The notes: generated from the letters alone by a model not told the origin. A DNA stretch of 64,000 nt from Sipunculus nudus (GCA_026874595.1 CM049308.1:35148027-35212026), one strand, 5' to 3'; counted from the first letter of the stretch, positions 24,728 through 37,016 are shown. A program made the numbers and translations.

Positions 24728-25597
24728 TGAGTGAGAGTGAGAGAGATTTTATTGGATAGTGTGAAAGACCTAACGAAAAGTGAATAGATTAAGACAAGGG
24801 AAAAGCTTCGTGCTTTTATAACCTTTAGTAAGAGAATACTAGAACAGATGATAAATTTAGTTAAAAGTTGGATATTTTCTAATTTACAAACAACAAAATG
24901 AAAAATGTATACTTTATTATAACAAGGGAGATTCATGTTTTGTATAATTCATACCTTATTCCAGTTTAATGCTGTATAAAGATGTTTCATAACGGCCCAT
25001 ATTGGGGAAAACATACATGACAACGTAATAAAATCCTTGTTTTGTGGGGTATAAACAGGGCCGAGACTTCAACGGATGAATCATTATATCATAAAAGAAT
25101 CTAATTTAGCATCTTCATTCATGAATTCACTCCGGGACTTGTGTAGAAAGATCCCCACTGTATATTACTATATTTTTGTATGGATGTTTTTAGATGTTTT
25201 TAATCAACCAACTGCTTCACCGCCTTGTACGTACAAGGGTTTCAGTCATTGTATTGATCTCCTTCCCTTAAAACTATAAATTATCATGTTATTATATATC
25301 AGTCTTGCAGCGGTATCTTAGCTTCTTGTACTGTACGAAGTCATTTTATCGAGCATAGTCGTTTGCATGTTGCTAACTCATCGCTCTTAGTTCACCAAAA
25401 TCCAATGATTTAAAAGTATAATCTATCATTTTGTATTTAAGTTTAACATTCTTAGTATTTCATAACATTTGTATGATAACTTGTATTTATCTATCATTGT
25501 CATGTTGATAATAATTCCCTTGTATTTTATACCAGGAACAGGGCCCTGCTAACAACAGAAGTGGTCCTCTGGTACAGGCTTTCTTGCAGAATGTTGT
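24728..25597. other. Intergenic; no gene recognised
   Basis: GA-rich for the first 25 bp, then AT-rich with only short ORFs. No RNA gene or repeat recognised. Confidence 0.45.
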
Positions 25598-26035
25598 AAT
25601 AAATAAACAAGGGCACCGCAAAGCGGAGCATCACCTCGCTAGGGGGCATAATAAGACCGGGTGGATTACACTGTGCGAAGAGGGCAGTTCTGTGACCTTG
25701 ACCTAAAAAATCGATGGGGTTCTTCATCTGTGGTAGGCTATATTTGAAAGATGAAAGGTTTTGGTGAAAAATTTTTGGCTTAAAATAAATGTCTTAAAGC
25801 TTTTTCAAAGAGTTGGTCATGTGGCCTTGACCCTTGACCCAATGACCTTGAAATTGAAAGGGTTTTTCATCTGTGGTTGGGTGAGCCATATGTGAATGAT
25901 GTAAGGTTGTGGACAAATGGTTTGGCTTAAAATGAGTCCACAAGCCAATTTGGAAAGGACGGACGGAAGGACGCACGAACAGAGGCCTTACTCTATCCCC
26001 TCCTGCAGCTTCGTAGCGAGAGGATAATAAATAAA
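25598..26035 (-). mobile_element. Hairpin-ended Helentron-like element, minus strand
   Basis: On the minus strand the 3' end is a hairpin GCTCCGC-ttt-GCGGTGC followed by CCTTGTTT (25629-25604). CTCGCTA (25635-25641) and TAGCGAG (26014-26020) are sub-terminal inverted repeats. The body holds repeated TGACCTTGACC-type words and, near its minus-strand start, a run of CCGTCCGTCC. A direct repeat AATAAATAAA flanks both sides (25598-25607 and 26026-26035). The ORF at 25794-26090 is a by-product of this element. Organisation and terminus resemble the element at 17421. Confidence 0.6.
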
Positions 26036-26690
26036 ACAATTTCTTTATGGTGCGCATGAGCAGTGCCCTTTCAGAGGACGACTCATTCAACAGATGCTGT
26101 TTTATGAATTAATAATACTCATTTAAAGTTCCTACGAGATCCCGTGAAATCTGACAATTTTCCAGTGCATCGCTCTATAAATGTCAAAAATTCCTTGGAT
26201 AGAAAATGTCCACCCCAAAGTTACCACTCACCAAGCCGTCTTTTAATAGATCGAGCCGCTGGAGGATTTTGATAAGAATAAATGGCAAATGACTAAAAAC
26301 AATCACTTATACAAAAATATCAATGCAGTTCTTATAAATAAGATTTCCAGAAGGAAATGGTCAGGGTATCGAAGAGAGTGACAGTTTTGCTCTTCCATGC
26401 AACGAGATTCAACTGAGACCTCGTTTACTTTATTTCTATTAATCTACGGCGAAATCAAGACAGTCAAATAATCACTATACATAATCTGATAAGCCTTAAA
26501 AGTGCTGCTTCTGCAAACGGATGCCTGATCATCCTCAGTCATATATACATTGATTTCATCTACTATCAGCTACAAAGTAGTCATACGTACTCGGATAACC
26601 TTCATAAACCACACGTAAAGCCTACTTATGATGAATCTTTATTACTCTGAGTGGCCCGCGTCGATATTCTCGGCACTTCTATGGCCCCAT
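26036..26690. other. Intergenic; no gene recognised
   Basis: No ORF above 60 codons with recognisable content and no repeat seen. Confidence 0.45.
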
Positions 26691-26790
26691 GGGGGCGCAT
26701 CGGTTAGTGTTTCAGTGTTATTATTCCTCAGTGTCTCACATTTTCGTTCACAGTTTGAACCCGTAACGTTCCGTTGAAAAGTATAAAACT
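26691..26790 (+). mobile_element. Degenerate tRNA-derived SINE head
   Basis: GGGGGCGCATCGGTTAGTG (26691-26709) resembles the 5' head and box A of invertebrate tRNA-SINEs. CACAGTTTGAACCCG (26749-26763) is a degenerate box B. The anticodon arm is AT-rich and no cloverleaf forms. The SINE body downstream is not clear. Confidence 0.4.
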
Positions 26791-28469
26791 TGAAAAGTCA
26801 TTGCCTTTAAAACTTAAAATCCCCATAAATTGTATATGGATTGGTGAAAATTATGGATTTACACAGACGTTGCAGTACAGGCCCTTGACTCTTATTCCCT
26901 TACAAATAAACTTCTCTTCATGTTATTTTATGATAATAAAGTCATTGATATGAATAATGCATAAGCGCAAACCTAGAATTCAAGAATACAATTATTGCAG
27001 TACCGAAAGCACCCGCTTTTAAAGTTCTTTTTGAGGTTACAAGGCATTGCAGGTCATCTCCAAAAATCTGCTGGGGTGACGTCATTTTACCGGGAATCCC
27101 TAAGGTCACACAGACCCTTTGCGAGAAAATACCTCCCTTGGAAATGTTCATGCACATACGAATTTACGTTTCGGGACATATGAGTATAGAACACGTGCAG
27201 TTACATAATAGTATTAGCGATTGTCTACGTTAATACGCCGCGTACATGGTAGCAACGCTTTATATTACTATCTGGTCGCTGTTGCTTAGTAACGTTAATC
27301 ACTTGCAGCAAGCAGTTAACAGCGTGCCTTACACCTTAATATTGATCTACGAAAACATTCCAGCAATGTACTGCATTCATTGTGTATAAAAAGAAGAGAA
27401 CTCGGTTTTCTTTCTCGTGCATTATAAGATGCTCTTGGATTTTGGCCTCCCATGTATCACGTATTCCCGCCCCCGGTTTCAATTCAGTTGCCTTCTACCG
27501 GCAATGAGAATGATAACTACAGAATGGACGAAATATTTCATCATTGCTCTACCTTATGTCTATGACAACTGACACGAACCTATACAGAAAAACCTCTGAC
27601 CATGTTTATAGGTTTTATGTTTAACAAATACCATATCCTTCGCAGAACCATGTTTGTGCAAGGCGTGAAATCATAACTTATTAGCTATGATTTTCTCATA
27701 TATAATTCGCCAAGATATGTTCAGGTTGTTCTGTTAACTTTGACGACAAGCCGCTCGACGCATATTGAATCTGTGAGTCTGATTATCTTAATTGGGTACT
27801 GGCCTAGAATCCCACATGATAACGATACGTTAAGCGAGTGTTACACCCGGTAACCAGGTGGCGCAGACTGATAATGTAATCAGAACGAGGCCACTCAGCC
27901 CGCTGGCCAGCTACTCTAGGATTATCAGTCTTCTGTCTTCCTTAATGTTTCTTTTTAGACCTGCACATAAACAGTTTATGGGCCTTTTCTACATATGATG
28001 CGGCTATGACATACCTCTTTTACAAGTTCACACATGGCTTGTATTATTTATGGAAAGACCGATAGAACCATGTTTCCCGTCGATCTGTGTAATTTGATTA
28101 CGCTCATTTTGTGAAATTTATTTTCCTGTTACTTCTGTCAGTTAATGGATTAAAAAAGTGCAAGATAAGAGCTTTTGGTTAATGATTAATCTGATGATTG
28201 GAGGCTGTCAACTCGTGTTCTCTTGACTGTGAGTTACGGACCGGGAAGAACATATACGACACCCCATAAAACTGTAAAGTAAAATCGCGAAAAAAAAAAC
28301 ACAACGGCACGATCACACTTCAGCTATGCTCCAATGACCTGACATTTTATGTCGACCGATTTTATTTTATCGACCATAAAGGACTCTAAGTAACACTGAT
28401 GTTTCGCTCATCAGCGCATGCCCTACGCTCCTCCCGCAGCGACTATACACTGCAGTCGTCCCAGATCTC
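26791..28469. other. Intergenic; one 11-bp inverted repeat
   Basis: No gene recognised. AGACTGATAAT (27865-27875) and ATTATCAGTCT (27921-27931) are perfect inverted arms around a 45-bp loop, which could make a hairpin. No other evidence for an RNA gene. Confidence 0.4.
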
Positions 28470-28993
28470 CTTAGCTGTAACCGCTGCTTTGTATTGCATG
28501 ATTCTCTAGGTCAAACCACCACGCTGGCACAGAGCATGCGACACTTGCTCTCACTGGTAAGTCCAACGGGAGCGGGTGTCCCATGTTTAAATTTGCTGCT
28601 GGATGTACACCGCGATACTTCACTCTCAATGGACTGATTACAATTCTTTACCCTGGTGGTTGGCAGGGAATCGCGCTATACAAAGCAGCGGCTAAAGCCA
28701 AGGAGATTATTGTCACTTCCGGTTTAATCTCCATGGTTACCATTATTGTCATGACCAATGAAGGAAGAAAATGTGACGACTAACTTGCTGAAAAAACCGG
28801 CCGATTCATTACACGTCATCACATTCATTACATCTACTGATTTTCGGCTGCTTTGTAACGCAAGATTCTCTGGGTTCAACCACCAAGGTGGGCACAGAGC
28901 ACAGAAATGTAATCAGACCATTGAGAGCGTGGTATACCGTTATGCATCCAGCTCCAAATTTAAAACGTGCGACACTCATTCTCGCTGGACTAG
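28470..28993. repeat. Foldback: three copies of one sequence in alternating orientation
   Basis: Copy 1 (+) at about 28470-28557: GCTGCTTTGTATTGCATGAT, TCTCTAGGTCAAACCACCA, GCGACACTTGCTCTCACTGG. Copy 3 (+) at about 28803-28993 matches it (GCTGCTTTGTAACGCAAGAT, TCTCTGGGTTCAACCACCA, GCGACACTCATTCTCGCTGG) but has an extra middle of about 65 bp. Copy 2 (28583-28740) is the same sequence inverted and includes that middle. Copies 2 and 3 form a long hairpin. GGTTCAACC inside it looks like a box B, so a SINE origin is possible. The ORFs here (28583-28783, 28758-29024, 28809-29054) are by-products. Confidence 0.75.
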
Positions 28994-30273
28994 TTTCACC
29001 CTCTCTCCTTACTCGGATTCTTGACCCTGTGCCAGATCCGGTGTTATCATCCATCCATTCTTATTGAATGTTACTCAAGCCTCTATCCGTCAGTAGGTAT
29101 AATATTAATTTAAAAAATAATGTTTTTAATTTGATTCAATTCTTGTTCAAAACACCAGAGTCTTTTAATAAAGCGCTGGAGTACTAGCAAACAGGACTGC
29201 TGAGGACACTGCTGTGTGTTAGTTTCCGGACTATCAGAGGTGAAATCGGGCGACGGATTTTGTCCTTCTAACATAAGAGAGAATAGCGAAATACAGTAGG
29301 CCCTATCGGTAAGATTAAAATGCCCACTTAGCCATGTTATAACGGCCAGTCTGTGTGCAGTTGGACCGGTCTGATATTGATGCCATCAATTATAAATAGG
29401 GATGACAGTTACACATGGAATTGTCTGATACCGTCCCAATCAGCACTTTCATACACGGGACGGTAATCACGGTGTGGTCCCTGTCCAGTCTTATATAGAA
29501 ACGATCTATGTACACTTCGACCTCAGTGTTAAAATGGGTAATGGATGCTATGAATTATAGAATAATATTGTGGCTAATGGTAGCAATAACTGGCTTATTT
29601 ATTTTACATTGTATACTCTTTGGATGTTTCCCAATGGTTTCATGCAACCAGAGGCTTAAAAGGGCTTGTAAGTAGTTCTGTAATAAAAACCAGAGCACGA
29701 CCTGTCAATAAGGGGAGACAGGTACAAGGGAAAGAGGTTACACAAGGAAGTTCAGTTGATAGTCAGGATCTAACGCTCGCCGGGGATGTGGACTAAGTCG
29801 AGGTCCGTCTGCCTAGGTCAGTCGCCTGACTGACGTGCCCCCGTCACACGGCGCACCCAAATACAGCTTAAATACACAATGTTACTGTGCCCTATTAAAT
29901 CCAGCCATTTTGGGTAGTGTGATGGCGATTACACAGATAACTTACTATATGGACAGGCTTTTATAAGATTACACCTGACCTCGGGGCACGTACTCACCCG
30001 ATCATTTTGCCAGATCAATGACACCCCTAAACGTGTAACTTAAACTGAATTAGCAACCACAAAATGGTTCACCAACGGAGAAAGCGAAAGGAGTGTATTT
30101 CACTGTAGTGTTACTTTGACATCCGGTAAAGTACGCACACGCTAAGGAGGTTTACTGTATTGAATAATTTATGTTAAGGTATATATAATAATTATCATAT
30201 AATATGTTTTATACATGTATCTCTTCTATTTCTTATACTTTCTGTTTATGTTTTCCCCTCTATTTTTCTATCT
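28994..30273. other. Intergenic; no gene recognised
   Basis: No ORF above 60 codons and no clear repeat. Confidence 0.45.
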
Positions 30274-30293
30274 GGGGGGGGGGGGGGGGGGGG
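30274..30293. repeat. G20 homopolymer
   Basis: A run of 20 G. Length is unreliable in most sequencing data. Confidence 0.9.
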
Positions 30294-30764
30294 TTGCATC
30301 CCAATATGAATCAACCTTGCCATAGAAGTCAGATTTTGTAGCAAAGTGTTTAAGGAATTAGCTGAATGTTACTCAAGCAGTGGCGGATACAGAAGGGGGC
30401 GCCCGCGGCTCAAACATCTCTCATCTTATCTATATCTTAAATTTCAAATATTTCCAATTATATCTATATCTTTTACCAATAATTCTTGATCAATTTTCAT
30501 CCGATTTTTGTTATTCCCTAGCAATTTTTTTATTATATTATCAACTGTTAATTACTTTTCAATTCATAAGTTGAGGATATTTTTGAACAGCTTTGTGATT
30601 TACTAGCATCCAAATATTTCTTTAACCCCTACCATACTCTAAACATGTACCTACAATTAACATTAAATAAACATGGTGAAATAGGTGAAATAACGAAAAA
30701 AATATCTTTTTCATAGACTGAAATGTTACGTAGTAATAATGATAATATACTAAATTTACAATTT
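30294..30764. other. Intergenic with a possible hAT-like end
   Basis: CAGTGGCGGATACAGAAGG at about 30379 resembles the hAT-like terminus CAGTGGCGGATCCAG at 35198. No inverted partner was found nearby. The rest is AT-rich. Confidence 0.4.
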
Positions 30765-31509
30765 GCAATGTTGTAAGGACGTGTTTAGCCCAAAATGGTT
30801 ACCTCAACGTTGTACTAACTGTCGTGTTTTAGTTGGGATAACGTTTTTCCTTTAACAGCAAAACAACGTGAATCAGGAAAGTTTTCTTGTAGTAATAATA
30901 ACGTTTTGTTTTCACGACAAACGTTGCCACAACGTTCATTCAACCTTAAAAAACGTTTAAAATGTTATTGGAACGTTTTGTTAACATTAAAAATATGTTT
31001 ATTGTTCCCACAACAACCTGACAACGTTACCGTAACGCCGCAAAATGGTGACCCAACGGCGTCTTGGCGACGTTTTCACAACGCCATTAGAAGTACACTC
31101 ATATGCCATCTAAGCAATGTTTCAGCGACATATTAAAGAATATGATATGGAGCGTATCTGACGTTTCTGCAATGTTGTAAGGACGTGTTTAGCCCAAAAT
31201 GGTTACCTCAACGTTGTACTAACTGTCGTGTTTTAGTTGGGATAACGTTTTTCCTTTAACAGCAAAACAACGTGAATCAGGAAAGTTTTCTTGTAGTAAT
31301 AATAACGTTTTTTTTTCACAACAAACGTTGCCACAACGTTCATTCGACCTTACAAAAACGTTTAAAATGTTATTAGAACGTTTTGTTAACATTAAAAATA
31401 AGTTTATTGTTCCCACAACAACCTGACAACGTTACCGTAACGCCGCAAAATGGTGACCCAACGGCGTCTTGGCGACGTTTTCACAACGCCATTAGAAGTA
31501 CACTCATAT
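30765..31509 (+). repeat. AACGTT-rich direct duplication, period 404 bp
   Basis: Two nearly identical copies of about 335-340 bp start with GCAATGTTGTAAGGACGTG at 30765 and 31169 and end near CACTCATAT. About 70 bp of different sequence separates them (including AGCAATGTTTCAGCGACAT). Each copy holds eight AACGTT words plus related ACGTT and CAACG words. Differences between copies are few point changes, so the duplication is recent. The ORFs at 30906-31136 and 31219-31416 are by-products. Confidence 0.9.
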
Positions 31510-32689
31510 AGGCATCACTAGAAAGCTATGGACAGTTGTTAAGGTATTGGACCCGGATTCTGATTCATGTAAAACCTTGCATCAATCAGTGAAGTCAGTT
31601 TGTAACCAAACCATAGAGTAAATGTTGTGGTGGTCCTGTATTTCTTGTCAAATACTCAACGCTTGATATGCCTTGCATGGAAACTCTGAGATATTATTGA
31701 GCTCTGTTTCTCGTGGGAAAATGCAACTATGTCCTCTTGAGTATATATTAATATATATTCTGCTGATGTACAGAATTTTCTCACGGCATAATAAAAAAGC
31801 TGGACATAGATAACATTTGCAGAAGAAAAATAACTGAAGAATGTATATATCAACTAAAGCCGTTTTCTCACGAAGCACACTTTATATTACGTGACCCCGG
31901 TTGGAATTGTAAGAGCAAATATTGCCTCCAGGTTACTGGATATCATAGTCTGCCTGATTGAAGGACACTACCTATGGTTATATTGCCTGAGTTAGCATCA
32001 GTCCTTCCGAATCAGTGAAATACCGGCGGATGACTGACAGCCTCATTTTGGAGTCTTCATATGTGCTGTGTGACTTTACATCAACGACACGGGGCCCTTT
32101 GAGATGGCTTCCCATCTGCCCGTGTTTGTATCATTTCCCGTTGAAATGGAAGGAACGCTGGCAGGAGTCACCAGTGGTTTGGCTTCCGACACAAAATCAA
32201 AATAACAGGGGTACATATTTATTCTGGCCCCAAGTCAATTTGATGTTTCCTGCAGAAGCCAAATAACACTGCCGACAGGTCATTATGGTCGAGCCCAAAT
32301 ACTTCTGGGTTACTGAAGTGCATGGCAATAAAATCATTTGAGCTAACTTAACCTGTATCAATAATTAAGCAAGATTATTCATCATATTACCGACTTTGAT
32401 ATGATGCTATTGTGCTATGATTGATTCCAAAATTTAGAGGATCGGTAAAGTCGCCATGGATACTATTGTCCTTTGCCATCAGTTTGTCATGGGAGCTCGA
32501 GCTCCCGCTATGTAGGCACAAAACGTCTATAAAACAAACGAATACAGTAAGCCGCTATCTTTGATGCTTAAACGAAAACACTTCTGTGACATCAATAATA
32601 CAGTGCTGTCTTTCAGTTTATCAACCTGATGATAATACTGTGACGATAACCGATATCGTTTCAATATGTTTTCAGATCCGACCTCCTCT
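31510..32689. other. Intergenic; no gene recognised
   Basis: ORFs at 31648-31878 (-), 32015-32266 (+) and 32527-32763 (-) show no recognisable domain. No RNA gene or repeat recognised. Confidence 0.45.
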
Positions 32690-33068
32690 GTGCATACATT
32701 AACGACCCTAGGACAGCGAAGAACTATGACCACCCTAGACGATGTGCTAGTGGCCCCAGACAAGCAACTATCTGCGGCCTCAGTTTAAAATAAACATGTA
32801 TAAACCAGTGAATCCAGAATATAGGTGAAATGTACCCTTAACTAACGACCCAAAAATAGCGACAAAATGTAACCTCCTTTGACCATAAACCAGCAGTTCT
32901 ATCACAGCGATGACACGTGACCTCCATTGAAATAAACTAGCGACCCTAGAACAGCGATGAAAGGTGACCGCCTTCGACGATAAATTAAAGACCTCAGACC
33001 CGCGACGAAATGGGACTTCAATGGATCACAGACTAGCGACCCTAGAACAGCGACAAAACACGACCGCT
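32690..33068. repeat. Diverged edge of the 46-bp minisatellite (about 48-bp units)
   Basis: CTAGCGACCCTAGAACAGCG occurs at 32937 and 33033 (96 bp = 2 x 48). Related ACGACCCTAGGACAGCGAAG is at about 32701. Units share GACC...ACAGCG...TGACCTCCTTGA with the homogeneous array that follows. Since 48 bp is 16 codons, the minus-strand ORF at 32902-33180 shows a repeated VAVLGSLV-type peptide, an artefact of the repeat. Confidence 0.65.
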
Positions 33069-34210
33069 TATTTGACCTCCTTAGATCAAGATGTGATAAC
33101 TTGAAAGGTGGTGTATGTAACCTCCCTTGATCGAGATAGGATGACCTTACAGAGTGAGGTATTTGACCTGCCTTGATCAAGACGTGATGACCTTACAGAG
33201 TGGGGTATGTGACCTGCCTTTATTAAGATGTGGTGACCTTACAGAATGGGGTATGTGACCTGCCTTGATCAAGATATGATGACCTTACAGAGTGGGGTAT
33301 GTGACCTGCCTGGATCATGATGTGATGACCATACAGAGTGGGGTATGTGACCTGCCTTCATCAAGATGTGATGACCTTACAGAGTGGGGTATGTGACCTG
33401 CCTTCATCAAGATGTGATGACCTTACAGAATTGGGTATGTCACCTGCCTTGATCAAGATTTGGTGATCTTTCAAAGTGGGGTATGTGACCTGCCTTGATC
33501 ATGGTGTGATGACCTTACAGAGTGGGGTATGTGACCTGCCTTAGTCAAGATGTGATGACCTCACAAAGTGGGGTATGTGACCTGCCTTTATCAAGATGTG
33601 ATGACCTTACAGAGTGGGGTATGTGACCTGCCTTGATAAAGATGTGATGACCTTACAGAGTGGGGTATGTGACCTGCCTTAGTCAAGATGTGATGACCTC
33701 ACAAAGTGGGGTATGTGACCTGCCTTTATCAAGATGTGATGACCTTACAGAGTGGGGTATGTGACCTGCCTTGATCAAGATGTGATGACCTTACAGAGTG
33801 GGGTATGTGACCTGCCTTGATCAAGATGTGGTGACCTTACAGAGTGGGGTATGTGACCTGCCTTGATCAAGATGTGGTTACCTTACAGAGCGGGGTATGT
33901 AACCTGCCTTGATCAAGATGTGATGACCTCACAAAGTGGGGTATGTGACCTGCCTTTATCAAGATGTGATGACCTTACAGAGTGGGGTATGTGACCTGCC
34001 TTGATCAAGATGTGATGACCTTACAGAGTGGGGTATGTGACCTGCCTTGATCAAGATGTGGTGACCTTACAGAGTGGGGTATGTGACCTGCCTTGATCAA
34101 GATGTGGTGACCTTACAGAGCGGGGTATGTGACCTGCCTTGATCAAGATGTGGTGACCTTACAGAGTGAGGTAGGTGATCTGCCTTTATCAAGATTTGAT
34201 GACCTTTCAT
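33069..34210. repeat. 46-bp minisatellite, roughly 22-25 units
   Basis: The consensus unit joins GATGACCTTACAGAGTGGGG, TATGTGACCTGCCTTGAT and CAAGATGT; for example ACAGARTGGGG at 33241 and 33287 are 46 bp apart. Each unit carries TGACCT twice, with spacers of 16 and 18 bp. Variant units recur in register: TCACAAAGTGGGG at 33561, 33699 and 33929, i.e. 3 and 5 units apart, showing segmental amplification of blocks. The last units (from about 34165) decay. Confidence 0.95.
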
Positions 34211-35197
34211 AGCGACGTAATTTATCCTTTATTGATTAAAGAAGCAGCAACCTCAGAACACAAGAATATTATAATTTTTGTGGACCAATAGTTACACCTA
34301 CCTCATTGCTGTAGTGTGATATGACTTTGTTATTATTCAGTCCCATGTACAATACGGAAGGAAAATTTATCCTGCTTTATCTATACTAACCGCACAACAT
34401 TGGCGTCCGGTAACTCGCTGCATCTAGCTAGAGCGTTTGAGTTAGAAAATATGATAGTCCTAAGTCGATTCATTTTCCGCTTACTGTATACTGCGTTAAG
34501 TAAATTTAGCTTTAGACGTTCCGGTAAACAGAGAGACCGAGAGGTACACATAAGCTGTGTATAATGCCAGTTTATAACGCTTTGTGTGCATAAAACTGAA
34601 TTCGCGGAGTTTGTCAAGTCGTAGAAATACAAGTGATTGATAAACTCTACAACAATTGTACTTACAGGTTAAGTATGAAAGCTCCAAGCTCTGTTTATTG
34701 TATAAAACATCAAACCAAAAGTTGTTGATTATTCGAGTATATATGATTTTAATCATAAGTGTTGTCTGTTGAAGACCAATACTTAAGACATTTCCAATGT
34801 TAATATTTTTCTGGATTTTGTTGTGAGAACTAAGTCAGGAACTGCAAGCCGCATTAATAAACCGAAAACCTTTAAAGTATGAATTGTATGTCAAATACAG
34901 AAAAAGAAACATCATGCATGAAAAGAGTGCTTGGCATTTTAAAAAGAAAAAAGACTGTTATGTCAAGATGAACTTTACCTCTTTACTTGGAAGGTCCTTT
35001 TTTAATTTTTTAAACGGGTTAACAGGGTGCATGCGTAGATCTTGCTGAAGGTTAAACATATGCGGAATAATTGTTGAGTAGTCACCAGCTGTAATACTTT
35101 TGCACTCCGGGACCTCAATCCGATCTAAATGGACGGAATAGCGAGTCGAAAAAAAAACTTACTGTGGCAGTCGTATGACTTGGATGAATGCATTTGT
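34211..35197. other. Intergenic; no gene recognised
   Basis: Minus-strand ORFs at 34381-34632 and 34496-34756 overlap in different frames with no recognisable domain. AT-rich. Confidence 0.45.
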
Positions 35198-35254
35198 CAG
35201 TGGCGGATCCAGAGGGGTAGCGTTTTGGGGGCTGAAGCCCCCCCCCCCCCCCCC
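35198..35254 (+). mobile_element. hAT-like terminus followed by a C17 run
   Basis: CAGTGGCGGATCCAGAGGGG (35198-35217) followed by a G/C-rich foldback with C17 at 35238-35254. CAG(T/G)GGCGGATCCAG is a terminus often seen in hAT-like elements of invertebrates. An inverted counterpart lies at 37108-37122. The 8 bp outside each end differ (gcatttgt versus tttgtgtg), so they are probably ends of two copies and not one intact element. Confidence 0.5.
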
Positions 35255-35287
35255 GCATGTCAACACCAGTATCAGGCATCTTTTTTA

Positions 35288-35577
35288 TTCCCCCGCCGTT
35301 AGGAGAGAGGACTACTAAAATGGTCCGCATCCGTCAGTCCTTCAATCCGTTCGTCCGTCCTGCATCAACACTGATGCCACACTTTCATAGTTAAACATAT
35401 GGCCGGAGACCATTGTGGCCCAAGGTCCTTGTTGTATTTTTAAATTATTAGTTGGGCATTTTCCAACATTGGTTATAGACATTAAAAATTTCGATCTACA
35501 TGATCTATCAACCGTGACTCCCTCAAGCATTTCTCATGGGATATGCCAGCTGTCCTTGGGCTAGGACATCTTGCTTG
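35288..35577 (+). mobile_element. Short hairpin-ended Helentron-like element
   Basis: Starts at CCCCCGCCGTTAGGAGAG, then has a run of pyrimidine-rich GTCCTTCAATCCGTTCGTCC words as in the other elements of this type. It ends with a perfect stem TGTCCT-tgggct-AGGACA (35551-35568) followed by TCTTGCTTG. No ORF. Terminus and body resemble the elements at 17421, 25598 and 51483. Start is approximate. Confidence 0.5.
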
Positions 35578-36956
35578 TGTACATGATTAAGTGTTAAAAT
35601 AAAAAGCAAGCCTTATTCACCTGTCTTTATCCTAGGAATAGAGTAATGCATTTTAAATTTCAGACGTATATATAAAAGAGATCTGACGTTTGAACGCATT
35701 AAAGCAAACATTTTAGACTAATGAAGCAACTGAACACGTGGAAAAGTAGTGCAAGCTATACCAGTTATTCAAAATAAACACTGGTGAGTTATGCCTTAAA
35801 AAAGTAGTTAGAAAATAATATTCAATCATGAGTTATTCGTTTGCCTTTTCAATTATGTTTAATGCAACTAAAATGTTTATATGTATAGTTTTGTCTTTAT
35901 TTTATGACTGATCATTTATTTGAGATTAAAACTGAACAAAATGTTGACATCGTTGGGCACTTGTGCTCACACCTCATGTTCATCTCTATACGATACCTAA
36001 AAAAGAGATTATTAATACATGTATAACCAAGTCTTATTTTTATTTGTAAATCGGTTGATAGAAAAAAATAATGTCCAGATCATTTATTCTTTTTACTATG
36101 AATTCCCTATTCATACTGCTTGCTCCAGTGAAGTTTTTATTTGCTTTTTTTTATTTGAGTTAATTATTCCTCTACGAAGCAAGGTTTTCGTGTTATTATC
36201 GACGTTGGTTGATTCGTCTGTTAGCAGCTATACTCAACAGTTATAGACGGACTTATGAGGAGAGCCAGATAAAAAAATCAATGTTTACCTGAATCACAGT
36301 AATATCTCACAAATATATTTATAAAAAGACAGTCTTTATTTTTGGTTTTAGGGAAACCTTTTATTGGATATAAATTTCTGAAAGGGGCGAGCAGACCGGT
36401 TATGCAAAATCGAGTTGGTTAATTTTCCCTGCATTTCTCTTGAATTTATATAATTCTCGATATAAACTGTAAATTCACAAAATATAAAATACTTTAAAGT
36501 CTGCATTTACGTTTAGTCTCAACTTCGTTAATCAGTTTCCAGTTGTAAACTATGTCTCCGGAAAATATTATTTTGCACAACTGTTCCCATTTACAACAAT
36601 TTCACACTTTACAAATTGTCAGATCGTATATGAAAGGGAAAATGCAAAAGGTATATTTTGATATCTATAGCCTAGGAGTTATGCTTTGTTAGTTTCCAGG
36701 CTGCAACTTATTTAATGTTAGACCGAAACTACGACTACATGTTTACAAGAGATTGAATGTTGCACTGGCCATTCGGTACCTCTTTCTCTCATCCATCAAT
36801 AACAGTTGATTTTTTTTTAATAATTATTCTGAAGTTTATGAACAGAAAAAGGGCAGTTTTTCGTTTTTAAAACGGCAAAGAATTCAGTTTTTTTCATAGG
36901 AACAAAGTGACTTAAATTCAAATAACGTATCCAACGATTGACCGATTATAACCTTT

Positions 36957-36964
<8 letters not shown>
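35578..36964. other. Intergenic; no gene recognised
   Basis: Very AT-rich. The ORF at 36019-36246 (+) has no recognisable domain. Confidence 0.45.

Positions 36965-37016
<52 letters not shown>

Noticed and set aside
33069-34210. CRISPR-like array
   Set aside because: Contiguous 46-bp units, no spacers, and the host is eukaryotic. It is a minisatellite with variant units.
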